A DNA stretch of 64,000 bases from positions 558,001-622,000 of the forward strand of contig CP082844.1 in the NCBI GenBank assembly GCA_019930625.1, in the 5' to 3' direction. The translations under genes and the position numbers were made by a program. Numbering within the stretch: the stretch's first letter is position 1; each line of letters starts with the position of its first letter. Under the pieces are notes generated by a model. It was not told the DNA's origin. It was given only the letters and a program-made list of their open reading frames with translations, and did not search any database. The stretch comes from Nocardia asteroides. GTDB lineage: Bacteria > Actinomycetota > Actinomycetes > Mycobacteriales > Mycobacteriaceae. Shown here one piece after another: positions 25,277 to 34,724 of the stretch.

Positions 25277-26058
25277 GCCGCGCGAGCCAGTCGCGCGGTG
25301 AGCGTGCCGCGAGCGGTCGCCAGTGACGGCCCGTACCAGGTGAGAGCGCGACCCTCCACCAACGCGACCGGAATCCCCGCGAACGCGTCCGGCCCGTCGG
25401 ATTCGGTGAAGACGTACGGCTCGTCGGGAAGCACTGCCAACTCGACACCCGCGGTCAACTCTTCCTCGCTGACGCGCGGATAGCGATCGGGGCGATCGGC
25501 GTGCACCAGCCGCAGGCCCAGGCGATGGGCGATGTCGCCGGTGAACGTGTCCCGCCCGACCACCATCCACGGGTTGCGCCAGATCGGGATCACGGCGGCA
25601 CGAGGCGGCGCCGGGGGAGGTGGCGTCCAGGCGGTTTCGGCCTCGGCCAGCCACGCCGGGACCTCGACACCCAGCGCTTCCACGCAGAGCCGGGCGAGCG
25701 AGGCGATGGCGTCGTCGACCGTCTCTATTTCGGTGACCCACACCGGGATCCCCGCCGCGCGCAGGCGTTCGACATCGATGCGGCGGTTCTCCTCTTTGTT
25801 GCACAGCACCAAGTCGGGAGCGAGTTCGACGATGCGCCGCACGTCAGGGTTCTTCGTGCCGCGAACCCGCTCGACCGCCAAATCGGCCGGGTGCGTGCAC
25901 CATCGCGTGGCGGCAACCAGGACCTCGGGACAGGTGAGTGCCACCGCCTCGGTCAGTGACGGAACGAGCGACACCACCCGGCGCGGCGGTGTGCGCACGT
26001 CCACGGGAGTTGCGAGGTCGTCGCGAGGCAATCCGGCCCACGGACTATTCCCTGCCAC
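25261..26058 (-). CDS. BtuF-like helical-backbone metal receptor, no signal peptide
   Basis: The 265-residue protein matches the cobalamin/siderophore binding-protein fold: RRVVSLVPSLTEAVALTCPEVLVAATRWCTHP near 27, LAPDLVLCNKEENRR near 80, and IPIWRNPWMVVGRDTFTGDIAHRLGL near 160. Unlike transporter components it lacks any signal peptide or lipobox, so it should be cytoplasmic. Such orphan homologues are common in actinobacteria. A role in corrinoid binding is suggested by the family and by the nearby B12-dependent IcmF, but is not proven. Confidence 0.8.
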   Translation of the reverse strand: MAGNSPWAGLPRDDLATPVDVRTPPRRVVSLVPSLTEAVALTCPEVLVAATRWCTHPADLAVERVRGTKNPDVRRIVELAPDLVLCNKEENRRIDVERLRAAGIPVWVTEIETVDDAIASLARLCVEALGVEVPAWLAEAETAWTPPPPAPPRAAVIPIWRNPWMVVGRDTFTGDIAHRLGLRLVHADRPDRYPRVSEEELTAGVELAVLPDEPYVFTESDGPDAFAGIPVALVEGRALTWYGPSLATARGTLTARLARAAQPSS

Positions 26059-26329
26059 GCTGTCAGCCTATAACAGAACATCCGCGCTGCTCGGTGCCCT
26101 TTTCGAGCACGAAGAGGGGCTGTGTGGCAGTCGGCGGTTCACCGCCGAGTTCGGCGCAAGGGCAGTGCCAAGGCGCTCCTGGGGCAGTTCCGTGCCGGGT
26201 TGCGCGGCAGGAGAATTGATATCGGCACCCGGCGTCGGGAAGTCTCCGGTCCCTTCGCTCCGCCGGAATCGATCCCGCCCCGACAGACCGGCGGTAACCG
26301 ACAGCCTCGATGCTGGGTGCCAACCAACG
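26059..26329. other. Intergenic region upstream of the BtuF-like gene
   Basis: This 271-bp gap holds a short hairpin (CGGCGG-TTCA-CCGCCG near 26142-26157) but no reading frame with good codon bias. I looked for a cobalamin riboswitch and did not find its conserved core. Confidence 0.5.
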
Positions 26330-27094
26330 TCAGCGGTCGAACAGCCGATAGACAGCGGTGAGTTCACGCAGACCGGTCGCGGCGACCGTCTCGTCGGCCG
26401 AGGTCATCCGCAAGGCTTTGCGCAGCAGCACGGGATCCAGATCCTCCGGCGCCGGGCGGAATTCGACGGCGGGCAGGTCGGGCAGAGCAGCGTGCTCGCC
26501 GTACGGGTCGTCGGAAACGGGTGATCGCGGCTCGCGCTCGATGCCGCCGATGAGTGTGTCCAGGTCGAGTCCCCGCAGGGTGAGGATCTCCCGCGGGCGT
26601 TCGTCGAGTCGCTCGGCCAGCAGGTAGCAGACCGCGGCCACGTGCTTGCACGGCCAGCCCGGGTCGGGGCAGGTGCAGGAGAAATCCAGGTCCGCCGCCG
26701 TGCTCGGCAGCAGCAGCGGCCCCAACCCCGTCGGCAACGCGCCCGAGGCGATCTCGGCGAGCATGCCCGGAGCCGAACGAATGGTCTCGATGAGCAACTC
26801 GAGTTCGTCCTCGCGCAGCGGGCGCACAGTGAACACCGCTGTGAACGGGCGCGGTTGACTGCCTTGAACTTCCGCGGTCACCGCGCCCGGCTCGATCCGG
26901 TAGTTCACGACCTGGCCGGACCTGGCGTAATTGCGGCCGCGCGCCAGCCGGCCCGGCTCCGCCATCCGCTCGACCGCTTCCACCAGCGCCTTACCCCACC
27001 AGGTGCGACCGAAGCCGCCGCGCAGGCTGCGTGCTGTGACTCCGCCGCGCACCGGCAGCTTCTTTCCGTACTCGGAGTAGTCGACGAAACTCAT
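26330..27094 (-). CDS. SWIM zinc-finger protein
   Basis: The 254-residue protein has a SWIM motif, DFSCTCPDPGWPCKHVAAVCYLLAE, near 139-163 (CxC ... CxH). The N-terminal part has RTWWGKALVEAVERMAEPGRLARGRNYARSGQV, a pattern usual for SWIM proteins beside SNF2 helicases. SWIM domains bind DNA or protein. Its ATG overlaps the helicase stop (ATGA), so the two are co-translated and probably act as a unit in DNA transactions. Confidence 0.92.
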   Translation of the reverse strand: MSFVDYSEYGKKLPVRGGVTARSLRGGFGRTWWGKALVEAVERMAEPGRLARGRNYARSGQVVNYRIEPGAVTAEVQGSQPRPFTAVFTVRPLREDELELLIETIRSAPGMLAEIASGALPTGLGPLLLPSTAADLDFSCTCPDPGWPCKHVAAVCYLLAERLDERPREILTLRGLDLDTLIGGIEREPRSPVSDDPYGEHAALPDLPAVEFRPAPEDLDPVLLRKALRMTSADETVAATGLRELTAVYRLFDR

Positions 27095-29922
27095 TCACCC
27101 ACCGCCGCCGCGCCGAGGGTGAACAGGTCGCGCAGTTCGTCGGTGCTCAGTTCGGTGATCCAATTCTCCCCCGCACCGACGGCCAGATCGGCGAGTTGCC
27201 GCTTTCCGTTGATCATCTCGTCGATCCGCTCCTCGATCGTGTCCACACAGACCAGCTTGCGTACCTGCACGTTGCGTCGCTGACCGATACGGAAGGCGCG
27301 GTCGGTGGCCTGGTTCTCCACCGCGGGATTCCACCAGCGGTCCAAGTGGATCACGTGGTTGGCGGCGGTGAGATTGATTCCGGTGCCACCCGCTTTGAGC
27401 GACAACAACATCAGCGGCGGTCCGTCCGGCGCCTGGAATCCGGCGACCATCGCGTCGCGCTTCTTCTTCGGCACGCCACCGTGCAGAAACGGGATCTGCG
27501 CTCCGAACCGCTCCGCCAGATAGGGCGCGACCAGCTCCCCGAACTCCCGGAATTGCGTGAACAGCAGAGCCTTCTCGCCGTCGGCCAGCACCGCGTCCAC
27601 TACGTCTTCGACGAGGGCGAGCTTGCCGGAGCGGTGCGCCCCGCGGTGCAGCACACCCGACCCGTCGCCCAGGAAATGCGCCGGATGGTTGCACACCTGC
27701 TTGAGCCGGGTGAGCGCACCGAGCACGGCGCCTTTGCGCGCCATCCCTTCGGCGTCCTTGATCTTGGCCAGCATGTCGTCCACCACCGCCTGATAGAGCG
27801 CGGCCTGCTCGACGGTGAGATTGGCCCGCACCGTCATCTCGAGTTTGTCCGGCAGGTCGCTGATCACCGTGGGGTCGGTCTTCACGCGCCGCAGCACGAA
27901 CGGCTGGGTGAGCCAGCGCAGGCGGCTGATCGCGTTCTGGTCGCGTTCTCGTTCGATGGGCACCGCGAAGCGGGCGCGGAACGACTGTGGACTGCCGAGC
28001 ACCTTCGGCATCGCGAAATCCATGATCGAGCGCAGTTCTTCCAACCGGTTCTCCACCGGAGTGCCGGTGAGCGCCAACCGATGCCGCGCCCGCAGCGACC
28101 GCGCCGCCCGCGCCTGCCGCGTTCCGGCGTTCTTGATGTGCTGCGCTTCGTCCAAGACGACGCGGTTCCACTGCTGCTTGCCGAGTTCCTCGGCGTCGCG
28201 GACGAGCAGCGCGTAGGTGGTGATCACCAGATCCGCGGCGGCGACCGTCTCGTCGAGTTCGGCGCCGGTCCGCCGTCCCGCGCCGTGGTGCACCCACACC
28301 CGCAGGTCGGGGGCGAAGCGTTCCGCCTCGCGCTGCCAGTTGCCGACCACCGACATCGGGCACACGAGCAAGGTGGGGCCCGGCTCAGCAGCATCGGGCG
28401 TAACGGTCGGCGACGAGTTCTCGCGCTCGTGTACCAGCAACGCGAGCACCTGAACGGTTTTGCCGAGTCCCATGTCGTCGGCCAGGATTCCACCGCACCC
28501 CATCCGGCTCATTGTGACCAGCCAGGACAGGCCGCGTTCCTGGTACGGGCGCAGCTCGGCCTTCAGGCCGACGGGCGGGGCGACCGCCGCCGGCTCATGC
28601 GTGCGGTCGAGCAGGTCGGCCGCCCACCCCGAGGCCGTGACGTCGGTGATCGGCACCTGCGGCACGCGCGAGACCGCGATCTCGCCGAGCATGTCCGCGA
28701 AGGTGACCGGGGAGTCGTCGGCATGCGCGGCGACATACCGGGCCGCCGCGGCCAGCGCCTTGTGATCGGCCTGCACCCACTGACCGCGCAGCTGGACCAG
28801 ATCGGATTTGCCGCGCACCAGGCGTTGCATCTCGGCCGCGGTCAACACCATGTCGCCGAGCGCGAGCTCCCACCGGTAGGAGACCAGGCCACGCAGACCG
28901 ACCGTGCTCTCCGCCGCGGGCACCGCACTGTCCACGCGCAGCCGCATACTCGGTTCGGCGACGCTCCACGCGCGCGGCAGCAGCAACTGGACTCCGGCGG
29001 CGTGCAGGGCGTGCGCGCCGTGCGCCACCAGGTCCAGCACCACCTCGGTGGGCAACAGCAGATCCAGGCTGCGCGGATCGCTCGGCAGGTCGCGCAGCCT
29101 CGGATACGCGCGCTGCGCCGCGCCGAGCTTGTCCACGGCGATCCGTATCAGATTCGGATCTTCCTGCAAGACAACCGTTTTCGGTGCCTCACCGGTGACC
29201 CGCAGGCAGACCTCCAGTCGCCACAGCGCCACCCCATCGTCGGCCACGCCGATCTCGCCGTCCGGTTCCAGCAGGCGCAGCACCAGCTCCGGCTCGTCAC
29301 CGGTCAGACTGGCCCGCCAGCGCTCCAGCACCTCCGCGACCTGGTAGCTGCCGTTGTCCAGCGCGGTGTCGCCCACCAGCGCGGCCAGCAACAGATGCGA
29401 CGCGCCCGGCGGGTCGGCCAGCGCCCGCGCGATCGGATCGGTGAGTTCGGTGACCATATCGTCGAGCAGCGCGCCCGGACGCCCGGCCACCCGCAGGGCC
29501 TGCGGCATGGCGACCGCCAGTTCGGCCAGCCACGCACGTTGCCGCTCCCCGCCGACCAGCCGCCAGCGCACCCACCACTGCCCGTCCTCCCTGCGCAGCT
29601 CCGGCACGACCCGCCCGGCGCGCACCCAGCGTTCGATGCCATGGGCGACGTGCGCGAGGAAACGCAGATCGCCCGACACCAGCTCGGCGGGAAGCCGCTG
29701 CCGAAGGGCCTCGGCCGCCGCCACGGGGGCCAGGGCGTGCGCACGCACCCGCTCGGTAGCGGTGACGCCGCCCGCGACGACCAAGACTTCGGCCCGGTGC
29801 CGGAATTTCGACGCCCGCAGCACGCGGCCCAGCGGATCGGGAAGCTCGGCGGACGCGGCAGCGACCGGCGAGTCGTGCCAGAGCAGCAACCCGGATCCCG
29901 GCGACCACAGTCCGTGCAGCAT
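27091..29922 (-). CDS. SNF2-family DEAD/DEAH-like helicase
   Basis: ATG 29922 gives 943 residues beginning MLHGLWSPGSGLLLWHDSP. Motif I is ILADDMGLGKTVQVLAL near 420; motif II is VLDEAQHIKN; motif III is ALTGTPVENRLEE. Motifs V-VI are SLKAGGTGINLTAANHVIHLDRWWNPAVENQATDRAFRIGQ near the C-terminus. The N-terminal 400 residues contain the bacterial SNF2-associated domain. It is a dsDNA translocase, probably remodelling protein-DNA complexes or aiding repair, paired with the SWIM protein. Longer starts upstream run into low-quality Arg-rich sequence. Confidence 0.93.
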   Translation of the reverse strand: MLHGLWSPGSGLLLWHDSPVAAASAELPDPLGRVLRASKFRHRAEVLVVAGGVTATERVRAHALAPVAAAEALRQRLPAELVSGDLRFLAHVAHGIERWVRAGRVVPELRREDGQWWVRWRLVGGERQRAWLAELAVAMPQALRVAGRPGALLDDMVTELTDPIARALADPPGASHLLLAALVGDTALDNGSYQVAEVLERWRASLTGDEPELVLRLLEPDGEIGVADDGVALWRLEVCLRVTGEAPKTVVLQEDPNLIRIAVDKLGAAQRAYPRLRDLPSDPRSLDLLLPTEVVLDLVAHGAHALHAAGVQLLLPRAWSVAEPSMRLRVDSAVPAAESTVGLRGLVSYRWELALGDMVLTAAEMQRLVRGKSDLVQLRGQWVQADHKALAAAARYVAAHADDSPVTFADMLGEIAVSRVPQVPITDVTASGWAADLLDRTHEPAAVAPPVGLKAELRPYQERGLSWLVTMSRMGCGGILADDMGLGKTVQVLALLVHERENSSPTVTPDAAEPGPTLLVCPMSVVGNWQREAERFAPDLRVWVHHGAGRRTGAELDETVAAADLVITTYALLVRDAEELGKQQWNRVVLDEAQHIKNAGTRQARAARSLRARHRLALTGTPVENRLEELRSIMDFAMPKVLGSPQSFRARFAVPIERERDQNAISRLRWLTQPFVLRRVKTDPTVISDLPDKLEMTVRANLTVEQAALYQAVVDDMLAKIKDAEGMARKGAVLGALTRLKQVCNHPAHFLGDGSGVLHRGAHRSGKLALVEDVVDAVLADGEKALLFTQFREFGELVAPYLAERFGAQIPFLHGGVPKKKRDAMVAGFQAPDGPPLMLLSLKAGGTGINLTAANHVIHLDRWWNPAVENQATDRAFRIGQRRNVQVRKLVCVDTIEERIDEMINGKRQLADLAVGAGENWITELSTDELRDLFTLGAAAVGE

Positions 29923-30217
29923 CAACCCATCCAAGCAGGCGGCCCCGACACGCCCGCGCACCCCGTGGTCGGCAGGATCGTCGAGCAGTTCGATCGGGGT
30001 GGCCGGAACGCGCCGAACGTGACCACCGCACCGAGCCGTCACACCGCGCCGACGTCCGGGTTTCCACGCCGAGAACACCCGACCGGCGCGCCTTCGGCCC
30101 GGTCGAACCGACTCCGCTGCCGTGGCACGAGCACCGGATGTCACCCGAGGCGGCACGAGCGGGACTCGCCGCCTGCCGTCAGCCGGGACGGTGCAGGTCC
30201 TTCGGGATGTCGTACCG

Positions 30218-30448
30218 ATGATCCATGCGAAACCCCCAGTTCAGGAGCAGTATGGACGGTACCGACAGTGTGCTGGACCACGCGAATTCGAGGTGGACCA
30301 CGTGTACCGGGAAGACATCGCAATGTCGCGGCCGGACGAATGGACGTGTCACTACCGATCGGCGCCGGTTCGGCACATACTGGGTTATTCGCAGGTCATC
30401 GCAGAGAAACCGCAGCTTGGTGTCGAGGAAGCGGAGGAAGCAGCATGA
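30218..30448 (+). CDS. Small hypothetical protein
   Basis: 76 residues from ATG 30218 (MIHAKPPVQEQYGRYRQ). It has a central REDIAMSRPDEWTCHYRSAPVRH segment and an acidic C-terminus. The stop overlaps the ATG of the next gene (ATGA) and an in-gene GGAGGAAG serves that start, which supports a real two-gene operon. No family recognised. Confidence 0.5.
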   Translation: MIHAKPPVQEQYGRYRQCAGPREFEVDHVYREDIAMSRPDEWTCHYRSAPVRHILGYSQVIAEKPQLGVEEAEEAA

Positions 30449-30807
30449 CGATCCTGCTCCAGGTTCTCGAGCAGAGCTTCACACCGACGACCGCGTGGGA
30501 ACGGCGCAAGTGGACCTTCGTGCACGCCGACAAGATCGTCGGCATGCGGCTCGACGGGCAGTGCGGCGTATGGCTGGACCTGTCGCGGCCCGGGGAATCC
30601 CAGTGCCTGGCCCGCACCACCCACCCGAGCGAGGCGATCACGTTCCTGCTCACCACGTTCGCCAAGATCGCCGAATGCGAGGAGCAGGGCGGCTCGTGGC
30701 TGATCGGGCACGACGGCACGCATATCGAGTCGATCGCGGCCACTCGGTTCCCGCCCCGGGCGAGCGAGGTCACCGACGACGATCTCCTGGCCCGCGCCTG
30801 GCTGTAG
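30445..30807 (+). CDS. Hypothetical protein
   Basis: ATG 30445 has GCGGAGGAAGC upstream and overlaps the preceding stop. The 120-residue protein is soluble and Trp-rich (AWERRKWTFVHADKIVG, CGVWLDLSRPGESQC) with a C-terminal LLARAWL. The compact alpha/beta pattern and good coding bias support a gene. I do not recognise the family. Confidence 0.7.
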   Translation: MTILLQVLEQSFTPTTAWERRKWTFVHADKIVGMRLDGQCGVWLDLSRPGESQCLARTTHPSEAITFLLTTFAKIAECEEQGGSWLIGHDGTHIESIAATRFPPRASEVTDDDLLARAWL

Positions 30808-30819
30808 GTCCCCCGCTGG

Positions 30820-31638
30820 TCAGCTACCTGTCGCGACCGGTCGTTTCGGATCGTTCGACCATTGCGACCACGACCCGGGATACAAGGCCGCCTCCACTCC
30901 CACGATGGCGAGGGCCGCGACCTGGTGCGCCGCTGTCACGCCGGAACCGCAGTACACGGCCACCGGCCCGGACCCGAAACCGGCGAAACGATCGCGCAAT
31001 TGCTCCACTGCGCGGAAGCGGCCCTTGGCATCGAGATTGTCGGCGGTCGGCGCGCTGAGTGCGCCGGGTATGTGGCCGGCGCGGGGGTCGATCGGCTCCA
31101 CGTCACCGCGGAAACGCTCCGCGGCCCGGGCATCCAGGAGTACGCCCTTCCAGCGAGCCGCCGCGTCGGCATCGATCACCGGCAGATGGCCGGGGCTCAG
31201 GTCGACGTCGCCGGGCTCGGGATCGGGTTCGGCGCCGGTCGCGACGGGTTCGCCCGCCTCGATCCAGCCGGGCAGCCCGCCGTCGAGAATGCGCACGTCC
31301 GCGACACCCGCCCAGCGCAGCAGCCACCAGGCTCGGGCGGCGGCCATGCCACCGGTGGCGTCGTAGACGACCACGGGATCGCCGTTGCGCAGACCCCAAC
31401 TGCGCGCGCACTTCTCCAACTGCGCGAGGTCCGGCAAGGGATGCCTGCCGCGCGCGGGTGAGGGCGGCGCGGCCAGTTCGATCTCCAGGTCGACGAACAC
31501 CGCACCCGGGATGTGGCCTGCGAGATAGTGCTGCGGCCCGTCCGGGTCGCCCAGCGCCCATCGGACATCCAGTAGGTGAAGCCGCTTGTCCGCCAAGGCG
31601 TCCCGAAGCTCTCCCGGTGAGATCAGTACCGCGCTCAA
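30820..31638 (-). CDS. Two-domain sulfurtransferase (mercaptopyruvate type)
   Basis: The 272-residue protein has two rhodanese domains. The first (about 5-130) has LLDVRWALGDPDGPQHYLAGHIPGAVFVDLE and no catalytic Cys (VYDATGGMAA). The second (about 150-265) has LLDARAAERFRGDVEPIDPRAGHIPGA and the active loop VYCGSGVTAAH near 230. A CGSGVTA loop is characteristic of 3-mercaptopyruvate sulfurtransferases rather than thiosulfate-specific enzymes. It moves sulfane sulfur to thiols or cyanide. Confidence 0.92.
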   Translation of the reverse strand: MSAVLISPGELRDALADKRLHLLDVRWALGDPDGPQHYLAGHIPGAVFVDLEIELAAPPSPARGRHPLPDLAQLEKCARSWGLRNGDPVVVYDATGGMAAARAWWLLRWAGVADVRILDGGLPGWIEAGEPVATGAEPDPEPGDVDLSPGHLPVIDADAAARWKGVLLDARAAERFRGDVEPIDPRAGHIPGALSAPTADNLDAKGRFRAVEQLRDRFAGFGSGPVAVYCGSGVTAAHQVAALAIVGVEAALYPGSWSQWSNDPKRPVATGS

Positions 31639-31812
31639 CTCAGCTCCTCGTCCCGAATCGCGTCCTCGCGCACCGACTCCCCTACCCTACGCATCCGGAT
31701 GTGCCGATGTCGCCATACTCTCGTGTCCCATGTCACCCGCCGGTCCAAGTCAGGCCAGTTTCCGGGCACTGGCAGGCGACACGCCCGCGTGACCAGGGGC
31801 AATATCCGACCG

Positions 31813-33024
31813 GTGTCGAATGTTTCCACCGACCCCACCCCCGTGACGCGGGAACCCGAACGGTCGAAGACCGGGCTACTGCCCCCGCTGGGCGCGGGCG
31901 CGGTGACGGCGCTCGTCGGTTTCACCAGCTCGTTCGCGGTGGTGCTGAGCGGATTGACCGCGGTGGGAGCGAGTCCCGCCCAAGCCGCGTCGGGCCTGCT
32001 CGCGCTGTGCCTCACGCAGGCGGTCGGCATGATGGCGCTGAGTTACCGCTACCGGATGCCGATCACGCTGGCCTGGTCCACGCCCGGCGCGGCGCTGCTG
32101 GCCGGGACCGGCGCGGTGGCGGGCGGCTGGCCCGCCGCGATCGGGGCGTTCGTGGTCGCGGGGGCGCTGATCGTGGTCACCGGACTGTGGCAGCGGCTGG
32201 GCACGCTGGTCGCCGCGATCCCGGTGGAGATAGCACAGGCCATGCTGGCCGGTGTGCTACTGCCGTTGTGCCTGGCTCCGGTCCGGGCCGTGCAGACCAG
32301 TCCGGCGGTGGTGGTGCCGGTGATCCTGGTCTGGCTCGTGCTGCAACGGTATGCCCAGCGCTGGGCCGTGATCGCCGCGTTCGCGACCGCGGCGCTCGGC
32401 GCCGCGATCAGCATCATGGCGCAGCACCGGCACCTCGACGTGGCCGCGATGGCCCCGCGGCTGGAACTGACGCTGCCGCACTGGAGCTGGCAAGCGCTGA
32501 TCGGCGTCGCGATCCCGCTCTACGTCGTGACCATGGCGTCGCAGAACATCCCGGGGACCGCGGTACTGGCCTCGTTCGACTACCGGGTGCCCTGGCGCGC
32601 GGCGATGACCGTCACCGGTCTCGGCACCGTCGCCGGGGCGCCCGCGGGCGGGCACGCGATCAACCTCGCCGCCATCAGCGCCGCGCTCTCGGCAGCCCCC
32701 GCCGCGCATCCGGACCCGAAGCGGCGCTGGATCGCGGCGTTCACCACGGGCGTGATGTATCTGGCCCTAGCGCTGGGTTCGGCCGCCCTGGTGACGTTGA
32801 TCGCGACCGCTCCGGCGGGAACGCTGGAAACCGTCGCCGGCCTGGCCCTGCTGGCGACCCTGGCGGCGGCGCTCGGCGCGGCACTGCGCTCCGAGCACCG
32901 CGAGGCAGGCGTCGTGACCTTCGTGATCGCCGCCTCCGGGGTCGGGTTCGCCGGCATCGGCGCCGCTTTCTGGGCGCTGCTCGCCGGGCTCGTGGTGCGC
33001 AAAGTGCTGCCTCGGTCGCAATGA
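31813..33024 (+). CDS. BenE-family benzoate/proton symporter-like transporter
   Basis: From GTG 31813 the protein is 403 residues with about 12 hydrophobic segments. Family marks include TSSFAVVLSGLTAVGASPAQAASGLLALC near the start, MPITLAWSTPGAALLAG, and MASQNIPGTAVLASFDYRVPWR followed by GAPAGGHAINLAAISAAL. BenE proteins import benzoate or related acids with protons. No benzoate catabolic genes are nearby, so the substrate is open. Upstream in-frame GTG codons (e.g. 31789) make the start uncertain. Confidence 0.85.
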   Translation: MSNVSTDPTPVTREPERSKTGLLPPLGAGAVTALVGFTSSFAVVLSGLTAVGASPAQAASGLLALCLTQAVGMMALSYRYRMPITLAWSTPGAALLAGTGAVAGGWPAAIGAFVVAGALIVVTGLWQRLGTLVAAIPVEIAQAMLAGVLLPLCLAPVRAVQTSPAVVVPVILVWLVLQRYAQRWAVIAAFATAALGAAISIMAQHRHLDVAAMAPRLELTLPHWSWQALIGVAIPLYVVTMASQNIPGTAVLASFDYRVPWRAAMTVTGLGTVAGAPAGGHAINLAAISAALSAAPAAHPDPKRRWIAAFTTGVMYLALALGSAALVTLIATAPAGTLETVAGLALLATLAAALGAALRSEHREAGVVTFVIAASGVGFAGIGAAFWALLAGLVVRKVLPRSQ

Positions 33025-33082
33025 GCCCGGCCGAGGAAGTGCGTCCACGGCTCACCGGGTCGAGCGAAGGCTCGGCAGCCGC

Positions 33083-33889
33083 CTACGCCTGCAGGGCGGC
33101 CTGGAAGCGGCGCATTCCGTCGAGCCAGCGATCGTAGTCGGAGCCCTTGTGGCGGTACATCTTCAGCACCTCGGGGTGCGGAAGGATCAAGAAGCGCTCG
33201 TCGGCCACCCCGGTCAGCACGACCTCGGCGACCTCCTCCGGGGACAGCACCGCACCCGCGCTGGTGACGGCCTTCACCGCGAGTTCCGCCTCGGCGGCGT
33301 GCTCCGGCGGAACCAGGCCGCCCTGCAGCAACCGCGTGTCCACGCCCATCGGGCACACGCAGCTCACCCGGACCCCACGGTCGCCGTAGGTGACCGACAG
33401 CCATTCCGCGAACCCGACGGCCGCGTGCTTGGACACCGCGTAGGGCGCCGAACCGAGCTGGGTGAGCAGCCCCGCCGCCGACGCCGTGCCGACGAAGTAG
33501 CCGCCGCCGCGCGCCAGCCATCCGGGCACCAGCATCCGCGCGGCGCGGACGTGCGCCATCACGTTGACCTCGAGCGCGGCTGCCCACTGCTGGTCGGTGC
33601 TGTCCAGGCCCGCGCCGCCGCCGATGCCCGCGTTGGCGAAATACAGGTCCACCGGCCCGAATTCGGCCTCGGCGCGGTCGATCGACTCGCGGATGACCGC
33701 CTCGTCGGCCACATCACCACCCACCGCGACCGCACCCGGCCCCAGAGACTCCGCCACCCTGGCCGCACTCGCACCGTCCAGATCGGCCAGCACCACGCGC
33801 GCCCCTGCCGCGACGAGCCGGGCGGCCAACGCCGCCCCGATCCCCGCGCCCGCCCCCGTCACAATGGCCACTTTGCCCGAAATCTCCAT
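33083..33889 (-). CDS. SDR-family oxidoreductase
   Basis: The 268-residue classical short-chain dehydrogenase has the NAD(P) motif VTGAGAGIG near 10-18, an acidic residue after beta-2 (VLADLDG, favouring NAD), NAGIGGGAG near 86, the catalytic Ser in GTASAAG near 135, and YAVSK near 150. The C-terminus has MYRHKGSDYDRWLDGMRRFQ, usual in mycobacterial SDRs of this subgroup. Substrate unknown. It converges on the BenE-type gene. Confidence 0.9.
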   Translation of the reverse strand: MEISGKVAIVTGAGAGIGAALAARLVAAGARVVLADLDGASAARVAESLGPGAVAVGGDVADEAVIRESIDRAEAEFGPVDLYFANAGIGGGAGLDSTDQQWAAALEVNVMAHVRAARMLVPGWLARGGGYFVGTASAAGLLTQLGSAPYAVSKHAAVGFAEWLSVTYGDRGVRVSCVCPMGVDTRLLQGGLVPPEHAAEAELAVKAVTSAGAVLSPEEVAEVVLTGVADERFLILPHPEVLKMYRHKGSDYDRWLDGMRRFQAALQA

Positions 33890-34082
33890 TCCCGCACCCT
33901 AGCGGGACATCGCGCTGTCCCGGAGCCACCGCGGCCGCCGCGAGCCGCGTCGGGGAATCGGTCGCGCGGTGTAACCGGGCGGCCCGGAAGTTCGAGCCGA
34001 CGCGCACAACCCCCGCTATCCCACTCGTCTACTTGGCGAACGGCGACGACTCGAACCTCAGCACAGTCGAGGTCAGGGGCGT

Positions 34083-34574
34083 TCACCCCGAGTTCGCCAG
34101 GCGATCGAGCAGCGGTGCGGTGCGCGGACCGACCAGCTCGCGCATCACCAGCGCCATGTTGGTGCGCTCGACGCCGGGGATCTTGAGGATCTGCCCGGCG
34201 ATGCGATACAGGTCGTCGGCGTCGCGCGCGACCACTCGCACCGTCAGATCGGTGAGTCCGGTCATGCCGCACACCTCGGTCACCTCGGGCACCTCGGCGA
34301 GTTCGTCGACCACCGAATCCAGCCGGTGCTGGTCGACGACGACCGCCACGAACGCGGCGAGCGGATAACCGAGCGCGCGCGGCTCGACTCGACGCTCGAA
34401 GCTGCCGAGCACGCCACCGGCCTCCCAGCGGGACAACCGGGCCTGCACGGTATTGCGGGACAGGCCGAGCCGCGCGGCCAGCTCGACACCCGTCGCCCTG
34501 GGATTGGCGACCAGCTCCAGGAGCAGCCTGGCGTCGGTGGCATCCAGGCTCACGGCGACGTTTTCTCTGGTCAT
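34083..34574 (-). CDS. Lrp/AsnC-family regulator, probably BkdR-like
   Basis: The 163-residue protein has an N-terminal HTH (DATDARLLLELVANPRATGVELAARLGLSRNTVQARLSRWE, about 11-51) and a C-terminal RAM ligand-binding domain (VVDQHRLDSVVDELAEVPEVTEVCGMTGLTDLTVRV). It is divergent from bkdABC. Lrp-type regulators next to branched-chain keto-acid dehydrogenase operons (BkdR) commonly activate them in response to branched-chain amino acids, so that role is inferred from position. An inverted repeat overlaps its own start. Confidence 0.9.
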   Translation of the reverse strand: MTRENVAVSLDATDARLLLELVANPRATGVELAARLGLSRNTVQARLSRWEAGGVLGSFERRVEPRALGYPLAAFVAVVVDQHRLDSVVDELAEVPEVTEVCGMTGLTDLTVRVVARDADDLYRIAGQILKIPGVERTNMALVMRELVGPRTAPLLDRLANSG

Positions 34575-34588
34575 ACCACGCAGTATGA
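34571..34588. promoter_or_regulatory. Inverted repeat at the regulator start
   Basis: TCATAC-N6-GTATGA overlaps the ATG of the Lrp-type gene. It lies in the 150-bp divergent promoter region with AT-rich GCAATTGAGC and GCATTGAGG tracts typical of Lrp targets. It could mediate autoregulation. Confidence 0.4.
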
Positions 34589-34724
34589 CATCAGCCCGCG
34601 AGTCGCAATTGAGCATTCTGCCCATCCATCGGCCGACCGCTTGCGCAGTTCGCATTGAGGTGGATGCTGTGAAGTAGGGCACATTCCGGTGTGTCGCTAC
34701 GGCCTGGTGAGGAGGCGATCGTCC

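Noticed and set aside
26059..26329. Possible cobalamin riboswitch before the BtuF-like gene
   Set aside because: I looked for the conserved core and the B12-box-like CAGGAG segment. Only scattered short matches appear and no consistent core pairing could be drawn.
30150..30166. GGCGGCACGAGCGGG resembling part of the array A unit
   Set aside because: Only about 15 bases match, and the second arm and conserved GGTCAGGCCC block are missing, so it may be chance.
27196..30807. A 1203-codon plus-strand frame over the SWIM and helicase genes
   Set aside because: It is antisense to the helicase and explained by GC3 bias. Only its last 120 codons, from ATG 30445, form a credible gene.
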